From positions 6,014,001 to 6,078,000 of the forward strand of contig NZ_CP043959.1 of NCBI RefSeq assembly GCF_008632955.1: 64,000 nucleotides of DNA, in the 5' to 3' direction. The first letter of the stretch is position 1. Each line of letters begins with the position of its first letter. Below the pieces are notes generated by a model. That model saw only the letters and a list, made by a program, of their open reading frames with translations. It was not told the DNA's origin and ran no database searches. Made by a program: the position numbers and the translations under genes. Shown in pieces: positions 63,177 to 64,000 of the stretch. The stretch is from Streptomyces tendae (GTDB lineage Bacteria > Actinomycetota > Actinomycetes > Streptomycetales > Streptomycetaceae).

Positions 63177-64000
63177 GGACCTCCGAGGGGCGGACGAGTG
63201 ACGGCGACACCCTCCCGGGTGAGGGCGGCGGGCCGTCCGGCGAGGAGGACGCTCCCCCGCCCCGGCCGGCCGTCGCCCCCTCCCGGGTGACCTGGCAGAA
63301 GCTGACGTTCCTGCCGGTGGCGCTGATCGCGGTGCTGCTGGCGACCTGGCTGTGGTTCGAGCAGGCCGACCTGGACGCCCTCACCCGGAACGCGCTGTCG
63401 GACGGGCGGGTGTCCCAGGCGCTGTGGCAGCACATCGAGCTGACCGTGATCTCGACGTTCTTCGTGCTGATCATCGCCATCCCGCTGGGCATCCTGCTGA
63501 CCCGGCGCGGCTTCAGCAGGGCCACGCCGGTCGCGATGGCGTTCGCCAACATGGGCCAGGCCACCCCCGCGATCGGTCTGCTGGCGCTGCTGGTGATCTG
63601 GCTGGGCATCGGCCGCAGGGCCGCCCTGATCGGCATCATCGCCTACGCCGTGCTGCCGGTGCTGTCCAACACCATCGCCGGCCTGCGGGCCAACGACCCG
63701 ACGCTGCTGGAGGCGGCGCGCGGCATCGGCATGTCCCCGTTCGGGGTGCTCACCCGGGTCGAGCTGCCGCTGGCCGTGCCGCTGATCCTCGCCGGGGTGC
63801 GCACCGCCCTGGTGCTCAACGTCGGCACCGCGACGCTCGCCACCTTCGGCGGGGGCGGCGGGCTGGGCGTGCTCATCACCACCGGGATCACCAGTCAGCG
63901 CATGCCGGTGCTGGTGATCGGGTCGGTCCTCACCGTCGCGCTCGCGCTGCTGGTGGACTGGCTGGCCTCGCTGGCGGAGCTGCTGCTGCGGCCGCGCGGG
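63173..64000 (+). CDS. Second ABC permease, quaternary-amine type (partial at right edge)
   Basis: 276 codons are open from the GTG at 63173 to the end of the window with no stop. After a ~45-residue acidic/Pro-rich cytoplasmic N-terminus come membrane helices (LTFLPVALIAVLLATWLWF), HIELTVISTFFVLIIAIPLG, the region NMGQATPAIGLLALLVIWLG, and the EAA loop LEAARGIGMSPFGVLTRVEL. This is a ProW/OpuCD-type permease. The start overlaps the ATPase stop as GTGA. A substrate-binding lipoprotein gene is expected just beyond the edge. Confidence 0.92.
   Translation, partial: MRTSEGRTSDGDTLPGEGGGPSGEEDAPPPRPAVAPSRVTWQKLTFLPVALIAVLLATWLWFEQADLDALTRNALSDGRVSQALWQHIELTVISTFFVLIIAIPLGILLTRRGFSRATPVAMAFANMGQATPAIGLLALLVIWLGIGRRAALIGIIAYAVLPVLSNTIAGLRANDPTLLEAARGIGMSPFGVLTRVELPLAVPLILAGVRTALVLNVGTATLATFGGGGGLGVLITTGITSQRMPVLVIGSVLTVALALLVDWLASLAELLLRPRG

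Overview
The window is high-GC actinobacterial DNA with mostly G/C third codon positions, GTG/TTG starts beside ATG, and actinomycete gene families (WhiJ-type HTH/DUF397/ATPase set, DUF2510-RDD proteins, DasR-controlled nag genes, CysO/CysM/Mec). It is almost certainly a Streptomyces chromosome. From about 31 kb to the right end, the order (PBP, SMR pump, GroES-like, DUF3618, bcp, tRNA-Leu, rdgB, rph, nagF/nagE1/nagE2, cysM/cysO/mec, clpS, pncB/pncA, hppD/lrp-type regulator, osmolyte-type ABC transporter) is what I remember of the conserved chromosomal core of S. coelicolor.

Region by region. 0-4.5 kb: a partial HxlR-type regulator divergent from an MFS pump, a TPR/SEC-C protein, a BPO-A2-like cofactor-free haloperoxidase behind a striking operator, and a DUF1801 gene with an internal deletion. 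4.8-13.1 kb: a defence island. A MORC/GHKL ATPase, a Z1-domain superfamily II helicase, a NaeI-family type II restriction endonuclease and a Vsr mismatch nickase form one rightward operon. A C5-cytosine methyltransferase converges on it, and an HNH (McrA-like) nuclease is divergent from the methyltransferase. 13.1-15 kb: a WhiJ-type regulatory set. 15-31 kb: acetyltransferases, a DUF1963 protein, a leucine-rich-repeat protein with a duplicated N-terminal module, TetR plus sugar acetyltransferase under a perfect palindrome, a small heat-shock protein with a RheA-like operator, an MFS transporter, DUF445, an SGNH hydrolase with a long low-complexity N-terminus, and an ABC-2 exporter operon.

31-53 kb: core metabolism. 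It covers cell-wall synthesis, GlcNAc PTS uptake with three dre sites, carrier-protein-dependent cysteine synthesis with a cysteine-ending leader peptide, NAD salvage, and a secreted M6 protease. Inside it, 34.0-36.7 kb holds three damaged genes: GroES-like and DUF3618, each with two one-base losses, and an HNH gene with a nonsense codon. 53.7-64 kb: RDD membrane proteins, an FAD-linked oxidase, a TPR protein, 4-hydroxyphenylpyruvate dioxygenase with a divergent AsnC/Lrp regulator, and a quaternary-amine-type ABC operon running off the right edge.

The most interesting system is the MORC-Z1-NaeI-Vsr-methyltransferase island. A NaeI-family enzyme (type IIE, GCCGGC in the prototype) appears coupled to ATP-driven DNA-remodelling partners, and it keeps the ligase-like motif and the C-terminal topoisomerase-like region of NaeI. 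A second recurring signal is a TAnnnT-like -10 box placed 6-7 nt upstream of a start codon with no Shine-Dalgarno sequence, seen at nine genes and suggesting many leaderless mRNAs.
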